A DNA stretch of 44,778 bases from CAYHWW01 sp964360145. Lineage in GTDB: Bacteria > Bdellovibrionota > UBA1018 > CAYHWW01. Position numbers and translations under genes: made by a program. Below, piece after piece: positions 17,638-25,895 of this stretch. Under the pieces are notes generated by a model. The model was not told where the DNA came from. It saw nothing but the letters and a program-made list of their open reading frames with translations, and did no database searches. The first letter of the stretch is position 1, and each line of letters begins with the position of its first letter. The DNA is taken from NCBI GenBank assembly GCA_964360145.1, contig CAYHWW010000011.1, positions 1-44,778 on the forward strand. The letters run 5' to 3'.

Positions 17638-18675
17638 CTACGCGCAATGCAATGCAGGCAACCTCGTCAAGGGCTCTTTTTCTTTTGAGCCCCCACCAAT
17701 TTGCCGGAGCACGATAAAGAATTGGTCAAGATCTTGTGCGAGTTTCAAGGGCCGCGTCCAGGTGAGGCCGTAGCCCACCGCGGCAAGTCCCAGCCATTGT
17801 TTCAATTTTTTGAGTTGAGACCCAGGCGGTAGGCCATGGCGCACGGCGGTGGCGCAGTAATCGAGGAATAATGGCTCGAAAGACTCCGGCGTGGGCAGCG
17901 CCGCTTGACCGCCCCGTGCGTGTAACCCCAGTTCCGCGGCCATGGCATGGACCATGAGCGGGTTGCCCATGGCGGAGCGCCCTAGCATGAAATGCTCACA
18001 GCCCGTAATGTCACGACAACGCCTGAGGTCGTCCAAGGTCCATAGATCGCCATTGGCCACCACGGGGATACCTAGCTCACGGCGCACGATGCCCATGGGT
18101 TCCCAGATCGCGGGGGGGCGATAGCCCTGTTCTTTGGTGCGCCCATGAATGGTGATCCAACTTGCACCGCCGCGGGCGGCACGGCGGGCATTCTCATAAA
18201 TAGCATCAGTGTTGTCCCAGCCCAGGCGCAGCTTAGCGGAAACAGGCAGGTGGGCGGGCACGGCGGCGCGCACGGCGGAGACGATTTTTTCGATGCGCTC
18301 AGGGTGTTTCAGCAGCGCGGCGCCACCATCATGGCGGTTCACCGTGGGTGCGGGGCAGCCAAAGTTGAGATCAATGCCTTGGGCGCCGGCGAGCACTGCA
18401 TTTTGCGCGGCCTGGGCCAGGTTCTCGACATCGCCGCCCAAAAACTGCACTTGCACCGGGCAGCCGACGGGAGTGCGGGCGCCCACGGCGAGCTCAGGGA
18501 CTACGCTTTTCAGCGTATTCACCTTGGGCACGCTCACCGAGATGCGGATGAACTCTGTCACGCAGTGAGTGTAAGGCGCGTGGCGCGTGAGCACATCCCG
18601 CATGATCACATCGGTGACCCCCTCCATGGGAGCGAGCACCAATGCGGGACTGCCGTTGCGCAAGGGATAGGTCAC
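17638..18675 (-). CDS. tRNA-dihydrouridine synthase (DusC-like)
   Basis: 345 residues, GTG start overlapping the upstream mutase stop (GTGA). Family motifs: FMN-binding LAPMEGVTD at the N-terminus, GIDLNFGCPAPTVNRHDGGAALL with the catalytic cysteine, KLRLGWDN, TIHGRTKEQGY, VVANGDLWTLDD and the GRSAMGNPL phosphate-binding turn. The enzyme reduces uridine to dihydrouridine in tRNA D-loops using FMN and NADPH. The APMEGVTD wording and the C-terminal extension resemble the DusC subgroup (U16), but subgroup assignment by eye is uncertain. Confidence 0.93.
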   Translation of the reverse strand: MTYPLRNGSPALVLAPMEGVTDVIMRDVLTRHAPYTHCVTEFIRISVSVPKVNTLKSVVPELAVGARTPVGCPVQVQFLGGDVENLAQAAQNAVLAGAQGIDLNFGCPAPTVNRHDGGAALLKHPERIEKIVSAVRAAVPAHLPVSAKLRLGWDNTDAIYENARRAARGGASWITIHGRTKEQGYRPPAIWEPMGIVRRELGIPVVANGDLWTLDDLRRCRDITGCEHFMLGRSAMGNPLMVHAMAAELGLHARGGQAALPTPESFEPLFLDYCATAVRHGLPPGSQLKKLKQWLGLAAVGYGLTWTRPLKLAQDLDQFFIVLRQIGGGSKEKEPLTRLPALHCA

Positions 18676-20060
18676 GACGATTTCAATGCAGCCTTGAAGG
18701 CGCTCTCCACGACGTAGCGCAGTTCGTTGAGCTCGCCGACTGTTTGGGCTTCAAAGCGCATGACCACCACAGGTTGGGTGTTCGATGCACGCAGAAGGCC
18801 CCAGCCGCGATCCGTTTCGATGCGTACGCCATCAATATCAATGACCTTGAAGCGGCGAGCGAGCTCGGTTTTTACCCGCTCGACCACTTTGAACTTCACA
18901 TCGTCGGGGCAGTCCACCCGCAGCTCCGGCGTGTTCACAGTGGGGGGCAGGTCCGCGAGCAGCGTGGAAAAGGGCTCGTTGGTGCCGGCTGCGATCTCAA
19001 GCAGGCGGGCTGCCGCGTAGATGGCATCGTCGTAGCCGAAGTAGCGGTCTTTGAAAAAGATGTGACCGCTCATTTCGCCAGCGAGCTCAGCATTCTCCTC
19101 TTTCATTTTAGATTTAATGAGGGAGTGGCCCGTTTTCCACATGATGGGCTTGCCGCCACGCTTTTCGATGTCTTGGAACATGCGATTGGAGCACTTCACT
19201 TCGCCGATGATTTTGGCGCCAGGTTTGCGGGTAAGGATTTCCCGGGCGTAGAGGATCATCAGCTCGTCACCGAAAATGGTGTGACCCTTCTCGTCCACGG
19301 CGCCGATGCGGTCAGCGTCACCGTCGAAAGCGATGCCCAGATCGGCTCTGTGCTCGGCCACCGCGGCCTTGAGGTCAACGAGGTTTTCCTCCACGGTGGG
19401 ATCCGGGTGGTGATTGGGGAAGCTGCCATCAATGTCGCAAAAGAGTTCAATGACTTCGCAGCCCAGCTCCCGCAGCAGCTTGGGGGCCACGAGGCCGCCC
19501 ACAGCGTTACCGGAGTCGATGACCACCTTTACCTTGCGGGGAATCTTGATGATGCTCAGTACATGGCGGTGGTAGTCCGCGACGACGGGCTTGGTCTCTG
19601 TTTGTCCACGGGAGGCCGTGGGCTTCAGGGTTTCGCCGGCGGCGAGGATGTGTTTCAGCTCCTGGACCTGGCTGCCATGCAGCGTGCTTTGGCCGAGGCA
19701 GATTTTGAAGCCGTTGTACTCCGGCGGGTTGTGGCTGCCGGTGATGCACACGGCACCATCCACTTCGTAATAAAAGGTAGAAAAATAAACGAGAGGAGTG
19801 GGCACCACGCCCAAGTCCACCACATCGAAACCACGGTCCAGCAAGGCTTTGCAAAAGAGGGGTGCCATCTCCGTGCCGGACGGGCGCACGTCCCGGCCCA
19901 CGGCGATCTTGAAACGCGTGCGGCCATGGCCCGGGGTTTTCAGTTGGCGGGTTACGAAGGCGGCGAAGCTCGCCGCCAGGTCGCCAGCGAAAGCCGTATC
20001 GTAGTCTTTACCCACGATGCCGCGGACATCGTATTCCCTGAAGATTGTGTCTTTATGCAT
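18672..20060 (-). CDS. Phosphomannomutase/phosphoglucomutase (AlgC/ManB-like)
   Basis: 462 residues from ATG 20060, which has GGGAA upstream and gives the typical length of AlgC (about 463). Motifs of the alpha-D-phosphohexomutase family are complete: the phosphoserine loop TGSHNPPEYNGFK, the metal loop DGDADRIGAVDE, the sugar-binding GEMSGH, and the C-terminal phosphate-binding RASNTQPVVVMRFEA. It interconverts hexose 6- and 1-phosphates for lipopolysaccharide and exopolysaccharide precursors. It heads a minus-strand run with the dihydrouridine synthase, which it overlaps by 4 bases, and is divergent from metG with 107 bases between. Confidence 0.93.
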   Translation of the reverse strand: MHKDTIFREYDVRGIVGKDYDTAFAGDLAASFAAFVTRQLKTPGHGRTRFKIAVGRDVRPSGTEMAPLFCKALLDRGFDVVDLGVVPTPLVYFSTFYYEVDGAVCITGSHNPPEYNGFKICLGQSTLHGSQVQELKHILAAGETLKPTASRGQTETKPVVADYHRHVLSIIKIPRKVKVVIDSGNAVGGLVAPKLLRELGCEVIELFCDIDGSFPNHHPDPTVEENLVDLKAAVAEHRADLGIAFDGDADRIGAVDEKGHTIFGDELMILYAREILTRKPGAKIIGEVKCSNRMFQDIEKRGGKPIMWKTGHSLIKSKMKEENAELAGEMSGHIFFKDRYFGYDDAIYAAARLLEIAAGTNEPFSTLLADLPPTVNTPELRVDCPDDVKFKVVERVKTELARRFKVIDIDGVRIETDRGWGLLRASNTQPVVVMRFEAQTVGELNELRYVVESAFKAALKSS

Positions 20061-20167
20061 ACGGGTTCCCATATTACATTCAGCCGACGAAAACCGCTTT
20101 ATTGTTGAGATGACCACCCCCAGTGACTCTGCTAGAGATAGGGATGTCCCCTCATTTGGGAGGTTCC

Positions 20168-21832
20168 ATGCACACACGCCTTGTCGTGACGTCCGCCTTG
20201 CCCTATGCCAACGGCCCGCTGCACTTTGGTCACCTCGCCGGCGCGTACCTGCCGGCTGACATTTACACCCGTTACCGCCGCCTGCGGGGTACTGAAGTGG
20301 TCCATGTCTGCGGCTCGGATGAGCACGGCGTCGCCATCATGCTCAACGCCGAGAAGCAGGGCATCCCGTACAAAGAGTATGTGGACCGCTATCATGCCGA
20401 GCACGCGGCGCTCTTTAAGTCCTATGGCGTGGAGTTTTCCATCTTCGGCCGCACAAGCAGCGACGGTCATGCAAAAAATTCCCAAGCATTTTTCACGGAG
20501 CTGAAAAAGAAGGGGCATATCGAGGCTGGCGAAGAAGAGCAGCCATACTGCAAAAATTGCGAACGCTTTTTGCCAGACCGCTACCTGGGCGGCATCCATG
20601 CCAAGTGCGGGTACAAAGACGCCCGGGGAGATGAGTGCCCCAGCTGTGGTGCTTGGCTTTCCCTCGGTGATCTCACGGATCTTTTCTGCCGCATCTGCAA
20701 GGATAAGCAGGTCGAGATCAGGGTCGAACGCCAGTATTTTTTGCTCCTCGACCACTTTGCCGGCGAGCTCAAGCGCTGGCTCTCCACCCGCACGGACTGG
20801 AAGACCAACATCACCGAGTATGCCCTTTCCCTCATCGATAAGGGCCTCCCCAAGCGAGCCATCACTCGCAACTTGGATTGGGGTATCCCCGTGCCCGGCG
20901 AAGATACGAGCAAGAAGCTCTACGTCTGGTTTGAGGCGCCCATCGGCTATTATTCCAACCTCGAAAAGTGGTGTTCAGACCACAAACAGCCATTCAATGA
21001 ATGGTTCTCCCATGAGACGCCGGTGATGCATTTCATCGGCAAGGACAATATCGTTTTCCACACCATCGTGTGGCCCGCCATGCTCCTGGGCATGGGTTAT
21101 GCTTTGCCCGCCAATGTGCCCGCCAACATGTACTTGCAGCTGGAGGGCCGAAAATTCTCCAAGTCCGATGGCTGGTACCTGGATGCCCAGGGTTTTGTCG
21201 CGAAATTCGGGGTTGATCGCGTGCGTTATTATCTCACGAGAATCATCCCCGAATGGAATGACACCAATTTTCAGGCGGAAGCCTTCAAGAATCTGGTGAA
21301 CGGCGAACTTGTCAACAACCTGGCGAACCTGTTCAATCGTTCCCTCTCCATGCTTGAAAAGAACTTCGGCGGCGAGGTGACCGTGGTCCATGAACCATGC
21401 CCCGAGCTGGAGGCCAAGCTCACGGAGTATCAACAGCTCATGGATGAGTTCAAATTCACGGAAGCCATGAGCGTCATCCTCTCCGCCGGCACTCAGCTCA
21501 ACCTGTATTTGCAGAACACGGCGCCATGGACGTTGGTTAAGAATGGAAAAATGCAAGAAGCCCGTGATGCGCTGAGTTTTGTCGCCAGTCACGGGCTGCG
21601 GATCGCTGCCATGATGGCGCCCTTCCTGCCGCACTATACAGCGAAGCTTGCGACGAAGTACGGTCTCAAAGAGGACATTTTTGCTTCGATTGCAAAGCAG
21701 CACTACACGTTGAAGGCATTGCCATCCGCTCTGCGCCTCGATGCCACCGTGGACATCAAGTTGCCCCGAGTGGAAGACGCCGATCTCACCGCGTTGCGTG
21801 CGGAGATGGAAGGCTACAAGGCGCAAGTATGA
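20168..21832 (+). CDS. metG: Methionyl-tRNA synthetase
   Basis: 554 residues from ATG 20168 with GGGAGG five bases upstream. Class I signatures are HFGHLAG (HIGH-like) near residue 20 and KFSKSDGW (KMSKS-like) near 330. Four CxxC-type pairs around residues 125-180 (CKNC, CPSC, CRIC and a lone Cys-Gly) form the zinc knuckle. The C-terminal EMAP-type tRNA-binding domain found in longer versions is absent; the protein stops after the anticodon-binding helix bundle. It charges initiator and elongator tRNA-Met. The stop codon overlaps the ATG of the following remnant gene (ATGA). Confidence 0.96.
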   Translation: MHTRLVVTSALPYANGPLHFGHLAGAYLPADIYTRYRRLRGTEVVHVCGSDEHGVAIMLNAEKQGIPYKEYVDRYHAEHAALFKSYGVEFSIFGRTSSDGHAKNSQAFFTELKKKGHIEAGEEEQPYCKNCERFLPDRYLGGIHAKCGYKDARGDECPSCGAWLSLGDLTDLFCRICKDKQVEIRVERQYFLLLDHFAGELKRWLSTRTDWKTNITEYALSLIDKGLPKRAITRNLDWGIPVPGEDTSKKLYVWFEAPIGYYSNLEKWCSDHKQPFNEWFSHETPVMHFIGKDNIVFHTIVWPAMLLGMGYALPANVPANMYLQLEGRKFSKSDGWYLDAQGFVAKFGVDRVRYYLTRIIPEWNDTNFQAEAFKNLVNGELVNNLANLFNRSLSMLEKNFGGEVTVVHEPCPELEAKLTEYQQLMDEFKFTEAMSVILSAGTQLNLYLQNTAPWTLVKNGKMQEARDALSFVASHGLRIAAMMAPFLPHYTAKLATKYGLKEDIFASIAKQHYTLKALPSALRLDATVDIKLPRVEDADLTALRAEMEGYKAQV

Positions 21833-21996
21833 GCATGCGTCCTAAGCTCTGGATGAGTTGGAGCTCCGGCAAAGACAGCGCGTTTGCCTTGCAAGAACTC
21901 CTGAGCCCCCTGTTCTCAGGCCCGATCCCGGTGCAAGTGGGCACGCCCCTGGAGCGCGATGGTTTCGTATTTTGCGACGTAAGGGTCTGCTCATGA
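21829..21996 (+). pseudogene. Internally deleted PP-loop ATPase (diphthine-ammonia-ligase-like) remnant
   Basis: A 55-codon frame in ATGA overlap with both metG (before) and the hydrolase (after). The N-terminus KLWMSWSSGKDSAFALQEL is the start of DUF71/diphthine-ammonia-ligase-like ATPases, including the ATP-pyrophosphatase loop SSGKDS. The rest, LFSGPIPVQVGTPLERDG followed by FVFCDV, matches the extreme C-terminus of the same family. The roughly 170 residues that normally lie between are missing, and the frame is kept across the junction. It cannot be a working ligase. Either a true in-frame deletion kept for translational coupling, or an assembly error. The family match is from memory of its conserved ends. 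Confidence 0.65.
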
Positions 21997-22853
21997 AGTC
22001 CTATCGCGCCCTCATCAACGGCAAGCGCCTGGCCTTCTACACCTGGGGATCAGCGAGCAAGCCCCCGTTGCTTCTCATTCACGGCTGGATGGACAGCGCC
22101 GCCTGTTTCGATGCTGTGGCTGAAAAACTTTCCAAGCGCCACCACGTGGTCGGTTTCGATCTCCACGGCTTTGGCCGATCCAACCATTCGCCGTTTCAGA
22201 CCGGCTATCACTTCCATGCCCATGTCGCTGATGTGCACGCGGTGGTGGCCCACGAGCTACGGGCGGAAAAGATCACTCTTTTCGGTCATTCCATGGGTGG
22301 CAATATCGCTGCATATTACACAGGGATGTTCCCCGACAGGGTGGAGCGCCTCATCAATGTGGAGGGTTTTGGCCTACCCGATGGTGATGCCACCAGCACC
22401 GTGGAAAAATTCAGAACGTGGATTCTTGCAGTGAGTGAACAACCACGGGCTCGCGTCTATAAAACCCTCGATGATTATCTTGAGCGCTTAGCCAAGTCAG
22501 CGCCCCTTGCCGCCCCCGTGGTCCTGAAAAACCAGGCCCGCCACTTGGTGCGGCGGAAAAAAGGCGGCTACGTGCTCCGGGCCGACGTTGCCCACTTCCT
22601 GCCCGAGCCCGACGTGTATTCTGCTGCTGACTTCGACCACTATGTGAATAAAATTCGTTGTCCGGTGTTGCTCATCCATGGAGCGGAGACAGCGTATACG
22701 TGGGGCCACGAATTACTGGCCCATATGAGAAAAAATCTTCAGGGCCCAGTGCGGGTGGAAGCGATTTTTGGAGCCGGCCACATGATGCACTACGAACAGC
22801 CTGAAATGCTTGCGGAAATCGTGGGGGGCTGGCTAGTGGGTACTGCCAAGTAG
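21993..22853 (+). CDS. Alpha/beta hydrolase
   Basis: 286 residues from ATG 21993 in ATGA overlap with the remnant upstream. Core features: oxyanion HGWMDSAACF, nucleophile elbow GHSMGGN, late strand VLLIHGAETAYTWG and the catalytic histidine in GAGHMMHYEQPEMLAE. No signal peptide, so cytoplasmic. This arrangement is common to esterases, lipases and haloalkane dehalogenase-like enzymes; the substrate cannot be read. It ends 136 bases before the RRM gene. Confidence 0.9.
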   Translation: MKSYRALINGKRLAFYTWGSASKPPLLLIHGWMDSAACFDAVAEKLSKRHHVVGFDLHGFGRSNHSPFQTGYHFHAHVADVHAVVAHELRAEKITLFGHSMGGNIAAYYTGMFPDRVERLINVEGFGLPDGDATSTVEKFRTWILAVSEQPRARVYKTLDDYLERLAKSAPLAAPVVLKNQARHLVRRKKGGYVLRADVAHFLPEPDVYSAADFDHYVNKIRCPVLLIHGAETAYTWGHELLAHMRKNLQGPVRVEAIFGAGHMMHYEQPEMLAEIVGGWLVGTAK

Positions 22854-22904
22854 CTGATTTCTGGCCGTAATTTGTACTAGCCACAGAAACCCCAAGTGTG
22901 TTAT

Positions 22905-22959
22905 AAGGTGTCCGTCCGCGGTTCCAGGTTAGTTTCGGGCATAGTGCCCATGACACCTT
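22905..22959 (+). promoter_or_regulatory. Structured 5' leader of the RRM gene
   Basis: An 8-bp perfect stem AAGGTGTC (22905-22912) / GACACCTT (22952-22959) encloses a second hairpin, GGGCA-TAG-TGCCC (22937-22949). It ends about 20 bases before a strong AAGGAGG ribosome site (22978-22984). A possible -10 (TATAAG, 22903-22908) lies at its 5' edge but lacks a well-spaced -35. It may be an mRNA structure for control, perhaps by the RNA-binding product itself. Confidence 0.4.
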
Positions 22960-22989
22960 GCTAGCGGCTCCCAGCCTTAAGGAGGTCTC

Positions 22990-23298
22990 ATGGGTAAAAA
23001 GTTGTATGTCGGTAATCTCCCCTTTAACGTCGACCAGCAAAGCCTGATCGATGCATTCGCTCAAGTGGGTACGGTGGAATCTGCCACTGTGATCACGGAT
23101 CGCGAAACTGGCCGTAGCAAAGGCTTCGGCTTTGTTGAAATGTCTTCTGACGCTGAAGCAGCAGAAGCAATCAACCGGTTGAACGGCACGGACTTCGGTG
23201 GCCGTTCCATCACCGTGAACGAAGCCCGCCCCATGGCTCCCCGCGAAAATAATCGCGGCGGTGGTGGCGGCGGCGGTGGTCGCGGCGGCCGCTACTAA
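22990..23298 (+). CDS. RRM-type glycine-rich RNA-binding protein
   Basis: 102 residues. One RRM fold covers about 1-80 with RNP2 LYVGNLPF and RNP1 KGFGFVEM, the aromatic residues that stack on RNA being present. The tail is ENNRGGGGGGGGRGGRY, a Gly/Arg-rich segment. Small RRM-Gly proteins of this sort are found in cyanobacteria and several other bacteria and are often cold-induced. Strong Shine-Dalgarno AAGGAGG lies 6 bases upstream and a strong terminator follows, so it is an independent, probably highly expressed unit. Targets unknown. Confidence 0.95.
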   Translation: MGKKLYVGNLPFNVDQQSLIDAFAQVGTVESATVITDRETGRSKGFGFVEMSSDAEAAEAINRLNGTDFGGRSITVNEARPMAPRENNRGGGGGGGGRGGRY

Positions 23299-23323
23299 GC
23301 GGATCAGTTTTTAGAAAAACTCT

Positions 23324-23367
23324 GAAGGCCGTTGATCGGGAAACCGGTCAGCGGCCTTCGCCTTTTT
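23324..23367 (+). terminator. Rho-independent terminator of the RRM gene
   Basis: A 16-bp stem (GAAGGCCGTTGATCGG at 23324-23339 against CCGGTCAGCGGCCTTC at 23344-23359, with G-U pairs) is closed by a GAAA loop and followed by TTTTT at 23363-23367. Its 3' arm is at the same time the last codons and stop of the convergent minus-strand gene. Confidence 0.88.
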
Positions 23368-24205
23368 GGGGTACTAAAAAACTGTAAACGATCAGTCCGT
23401 GACTGCCTCGGCTGCGGCGCATGTCCTCTTTGAGTGCCTCGATGCTCCACACGGAGAAGGCAGCGGTATTGGAGTCCAGTACGATGAGAAAACGATTCCC
23501 CTGGCGGGAGCGGAAGGCTCCGATTACGGCAGCAGCGTGATCAAGGTTGAGCGCAATGGGGGATCTGACATAGGCCCCACGGTGGGGGGCTGTGGGCCCC
23601 CCCTCAAGGTTTCTGACCGTGAAACGGCCCCTCTGGAATGAAAAGCTGACGAAGGCCACAGCCCCACCCTCTACGGCTTGATACAAATGATCGAGATCCC
23701 GGAGGCGCTTGAATTCTCTCTCCTGGCTCAAGCGCAGACCGTTGCGTGAGAGGTATGTCCGGATGCGTCTGCGCCACCCGGAGCGAATGGCATCCAGGGT
23801 TTCCCCTTCACCTTCCTCGAAAATCTCCGCGACCACTGCGTCCAGGGCGGCTTCTTGGGAGTAATGGAGCTTGTCTCTCAGGGGTGACGGTGGCAGCAGT
23901 TCGCGACGCTCCAGGGCAGAAATGAGATTCACAATGGTGTGGCTCTGGCAGTCCGCCCCTTCTTGTTTTGCCGCTTCGAGGCAGAGGGGATGGGTGTTGC
24001 AGTCGATGGGGCGATCATGGGGTTCTCGCCACACGCGACCTCGTGGGGTGTTGTTATCCTCAAAGTAATAGGAATAGCTGGTGTCCACGCCAATGAGATG
24101 CGCCGCGACGTCGCCGCTGCCGGTGGGCAACAGATACTCGGCGCAGGGAGCAGCTGCCCCCGCGGTACCCCATAGCAACAGAAGTGCGGCAATGTACTTT
24201 CCCAT
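23348..24205 (-). CDS. Secreted protein, papain-like cysteine peptidase candidate
   Basis: 285 residues with a signal peptide (KYIAALLLLWGTAGAAAPCA). No family is recognised directly. However, three segments in order resemble the Cys-His-Asn triad of papain-like folds: GADCQSHTIVNLISAL (Cys followed by a helix, about residue 86), NLDHAAAVIGAF (His on a strand) and FLIVLDSNT (Asn at a strand end). The spacing, about 140 residues Cys-His then about 20 His-Asn, is also plausible. The middle is charged and helical. This is inference from pattern, not a known signature. It converges on the RRM gene and its 3' end is part of that gene's terminator. Confidence 0.72.
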   Translation of the reverse strand: MGKYIAALLLLWGTAGAAAPCAEYLLPTGSGDVAAHLIGVDTSYSYYFEDNNTPRGRVWREPHDRPIDCNTHPLCLEAAKQEGADCQSHTIVNLISALERRELLPPSPLRDKLHYSQEAALDAVVAEIFEEGEGETLDAIRSGWRRRIRTYLSRNGLRLSQEREFKRLRDLDHLYQAVEGGAVAFVSFSFQRGRFTVRNLEGGPTAPHRGAYVRSPIALNLDHAAAVIGAFRSRQGNRFLIVLDSNTAAFSVWSIEALKEDMRRSRGSHGLIVYSFLVPQKGEGR

Positions 24206-24276
24206 AGCCCCCTAGAAACCCCAAAAAGGTCATAGCAAGGGGGAGATTTCATAGCCATGGGGGGCCGGAGATTTTC

Positions 24277-24305
24277 TTGCAGGAAGCCTATGAATCCCCT
24301 ATAAG
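24277..24305 (+). promoter_or_regulatory. Sigma70-type promoter of tRNA-Asn
   Basis: TTGCAG (24277-24282), a 17-base spacer and TATAAG (24300-24305) precede the tRNA by 41 bases. A GC-rich stretch follows the -10, as in stringently controlled stable-RNA promoters. Confidence 0.7.
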
Positions 24306-24346
24306 CGAACAAGCGCCCGCACCGACGCGGAACGCACCGATTTCAT

Positions 24347-24422
24347 TCAGGAGTAGCTCAGTCGGTAGAGCAGGTGACTGTTAATCACCGGGTCGCAGGT
24401 TCGAGTCCTGCCTCCTGAGCCA
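24347..24422 (+). tRNA. tRNA-Asn (GTT)
   Basis: A complete cloverleaf: acceptor TCAGGAG/CTCCTGA, D arm GCTC/GAGC with AGTCGGTA loop, anticodon stem GGTGA/TCACC with loop CTGTTAA (anticodon GTT), T arm GCAGG/CCTGC with TTCGAGT, discriminator G and an encoded CCA. It has its own promoter and terminator and so is a single-gene unit. Confidence 0.97.
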
Positions 24423-24440
24423 GTTCAAAGTAAGAAATAA

Positions 24441-24482
24441 AAGGCCCCGCGGATCATATTCCGCGGGGCCTTTTGATTTTTT
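24441..24482 (+). terminator. Terminator after tRNA-Asn
   Basis: A perfect 13-bp stem AAGGCCCCGCGGA/TCCGCGGGGCCTT (24441-24453 and 24460-24472) followed by TTTTGATTTTTT. Confidence 0.92.
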
Positions 24483-24518
24483 GCATAACTGGCAAGTTCG
24501 GGCTCTTCTTGGAGAAGC

Positions 24519-25070
24519 ATGGCCCAAGCATCCACTGTCTATCGTTTCACCATTGATGTTTCCCATGTGGATCGTGGTTATTACGAAACCCTTGATGTGC
24601 GGACGGCGCGTCATCCCTCTGAGAACATCGACTATTTGCTCACACGGGTCATCGCGCTGGCGCTAAACAAAGAAGAGGGCTTGGAATTCTCAAAGGGCCT
24701 TTGCGAGCCTGACGAACCCGCCATCAAGCGTGTGGCCCCCGGCGGAGAGGTGCTCACTTGGATCGAGATTGGAAATCCCGCGGCCAATCGTCTTCACAAA
24801 GCATCCAAGGCTTCTCGTCGTGTGGCGGTTTACACTTATAAAGACCCTCAAAACATCCTTCGGGAATGTGAGGGCGAACGCATCCATCGGGCAGACGGCA
24901 TTGAGATCACAGCCATTGATCCCCGGTTCCTCAAGGATTTGGCCGTGACTCTCGATCGAGCCAACGCATGGACACTGCTCGCCAACGACGGAGAACTCAC
25001 CATCTCCGTCGGTGAAGAAAGCTTCACGACGACTTTGCAGCCCCATCGTCTGGCCGGTAGAGATCGCTAG
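24519..25070 (+). CDS. yaeQ: YaeQ family protein
   Basis: 183 residues, the usual YaeQ length. The family order is evident: VYRFTIDVSHVDRGYYE, RHPSENIDYLLTRVIALAL, the FSKGLCEPDEPAI motif, LTWIEIGNPAANRLHKASKA, VAVYTYKD and the C-terminal DRANAWTLLANDGELTISVGE. YaeQ has a PD-(D/E)XK nuclease-like fold and is reported as a multicopy suppressor of RfaH loss in enterics; its real role is unclear. GGAG lies upstream of the ATG. The last 47 bases overlap the 3' end of the convergent plsC gene. Confidence 0.92.
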   Translation: MAQASTVYRFTIDVSHVDRGYYETLDVRTARHPSENIDYLLTRVIALALNKEEGLEFSKGLCEPDEPAIKRVAPGGEVLTWIEIGNPAANRLHKASKASRRVAVYTYKDPQNILRECEGERIHRADGIEITAIDPRFLKDLAVTLDRANAWTLLANDGELTISVGEESFTTTLQPHRLAGRDR

Positions 25071-25833
25071 CAGCAATCCGTCCCTCAGCCACGATTTCCT
25101 TTTCCATCTCGGCAATGGCGTGGAGCATATCCGCTCGCACTCGATCGGCGAGCATCGTGACGTCACTCTCCGTCAAGCCCGTGGTGGGATAGGGCGGTAG
25201 CGCACGCACGCGTAATTTACCCGGGATGATGCGATGTTCTTCATGGCGATAGTAAGAGCGCAGCGGCTGGCTCACGAAAGCGACAACCGGGCACTGGCAA
25301 GCGATGGCTAAATGAAATGCACCGCGCTTGAAGGGGAGTAGCGGTACTTTGCCGCGGCTCCGCGTGCCCTCGGGGAACACCCACACGGATAACTTGCGCC
25401 GGAGCATCTCGCTCCGTGCTTGGCCCAAGCTGGCCACGGCACTCTTCTTGTGTTGGCGGTTGATGAAGATATTGCCGCCCGCCCAGAAGAACACATTGAA
25501 AATGGGAATGAACCACAGCTCTTTTTTGCCGATGTATACCGTGTCCTTACGGAGCACTGTGCCATAGGTGATGAGGTCCAGGGCCGACTGGTGGTTGCAG
25601 ACCATGACCAAGGGGCCATGAGACCCATGGAGGTGTTCAGCTCCCTTCAGTTCGATTTGATAGCCAAAAAGTTTCTGCAGGGGCCACGCAAACGTATATC
25701 CGAACAGAAAGTTCAGCATGGGGCGTCGTAGTAGGAGTGGTGCCAGAACCGTCATGATGAGCCCAACGATGCCAAACCAGAGCATGGCGGCGAGGTAGAT
25801 TGAGCTAATTTGCAGAAACCACAGCGCTTTCAT
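25024..25833 (-). CDS. plsC: 1-acyl-sn-glycerol-3-phosphate acyltransferase
   Basis: 269 residues from ATG 25833 (GGAG six bases upstream; an in-frame GTG four codons earlier is possible). N-terminal membrane helix(es) (YLAAMLWFGIVGLIMTVLAPLL), acyltransferase block I NHQSALD (catalytic HxxxxD), block III FPEGTRSRG and block IV VVAFVSQP. It transfers an acyl chain to lysophosphatidic acid to make phosphatidic acid at the inner membrane. The 3' end overlaps yaeQ by 47 bases in opposite orientation. Confidence 0.93.
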   Translation of the reverse strand: MKALWFLQISSIYLAAMLWFGIVGLIMTVLAPLLLRRPMLNFLFGYTFAWPLQKLFGYQIELKGAEHLHGSHGPLVMVCNHQSALDLITYGTVLRKDTVYIGKKELWFIPIFNVFFWAGGNIFINRQHKKSAVASLGQARSEMLRRKLSVWVFPEGTRSRGKVPLLPFKRGAFHLAIACQCPVVAFVSQPLRSYYRHEEHRIIPGKLRVRALPPYPTTGLTESDVTMLADRVRADMLHAIAEMEKEIVAEGRIAASDLYRPDDGAAKSS

Positions 25834-25895
25834 GCCAGACTCCACTTTTCAGTTTTGACTCTGCTGGACAAGGGCATTAACCTAAAACAGCAGCT

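Noticed and set aside
18642..20108. 488-codon plus-strand frame opposite the phosphohexomutase
   Set aside because: The minus-strand gene has all mutase motifs; the opposite frame has none.
24381..24614. 77-codon minus-strand frame ending in DSNLRPGD
   Set aside because: Overlaps tRNA-Asn, its terminator and the yaeQ start; a tRNA shadow.
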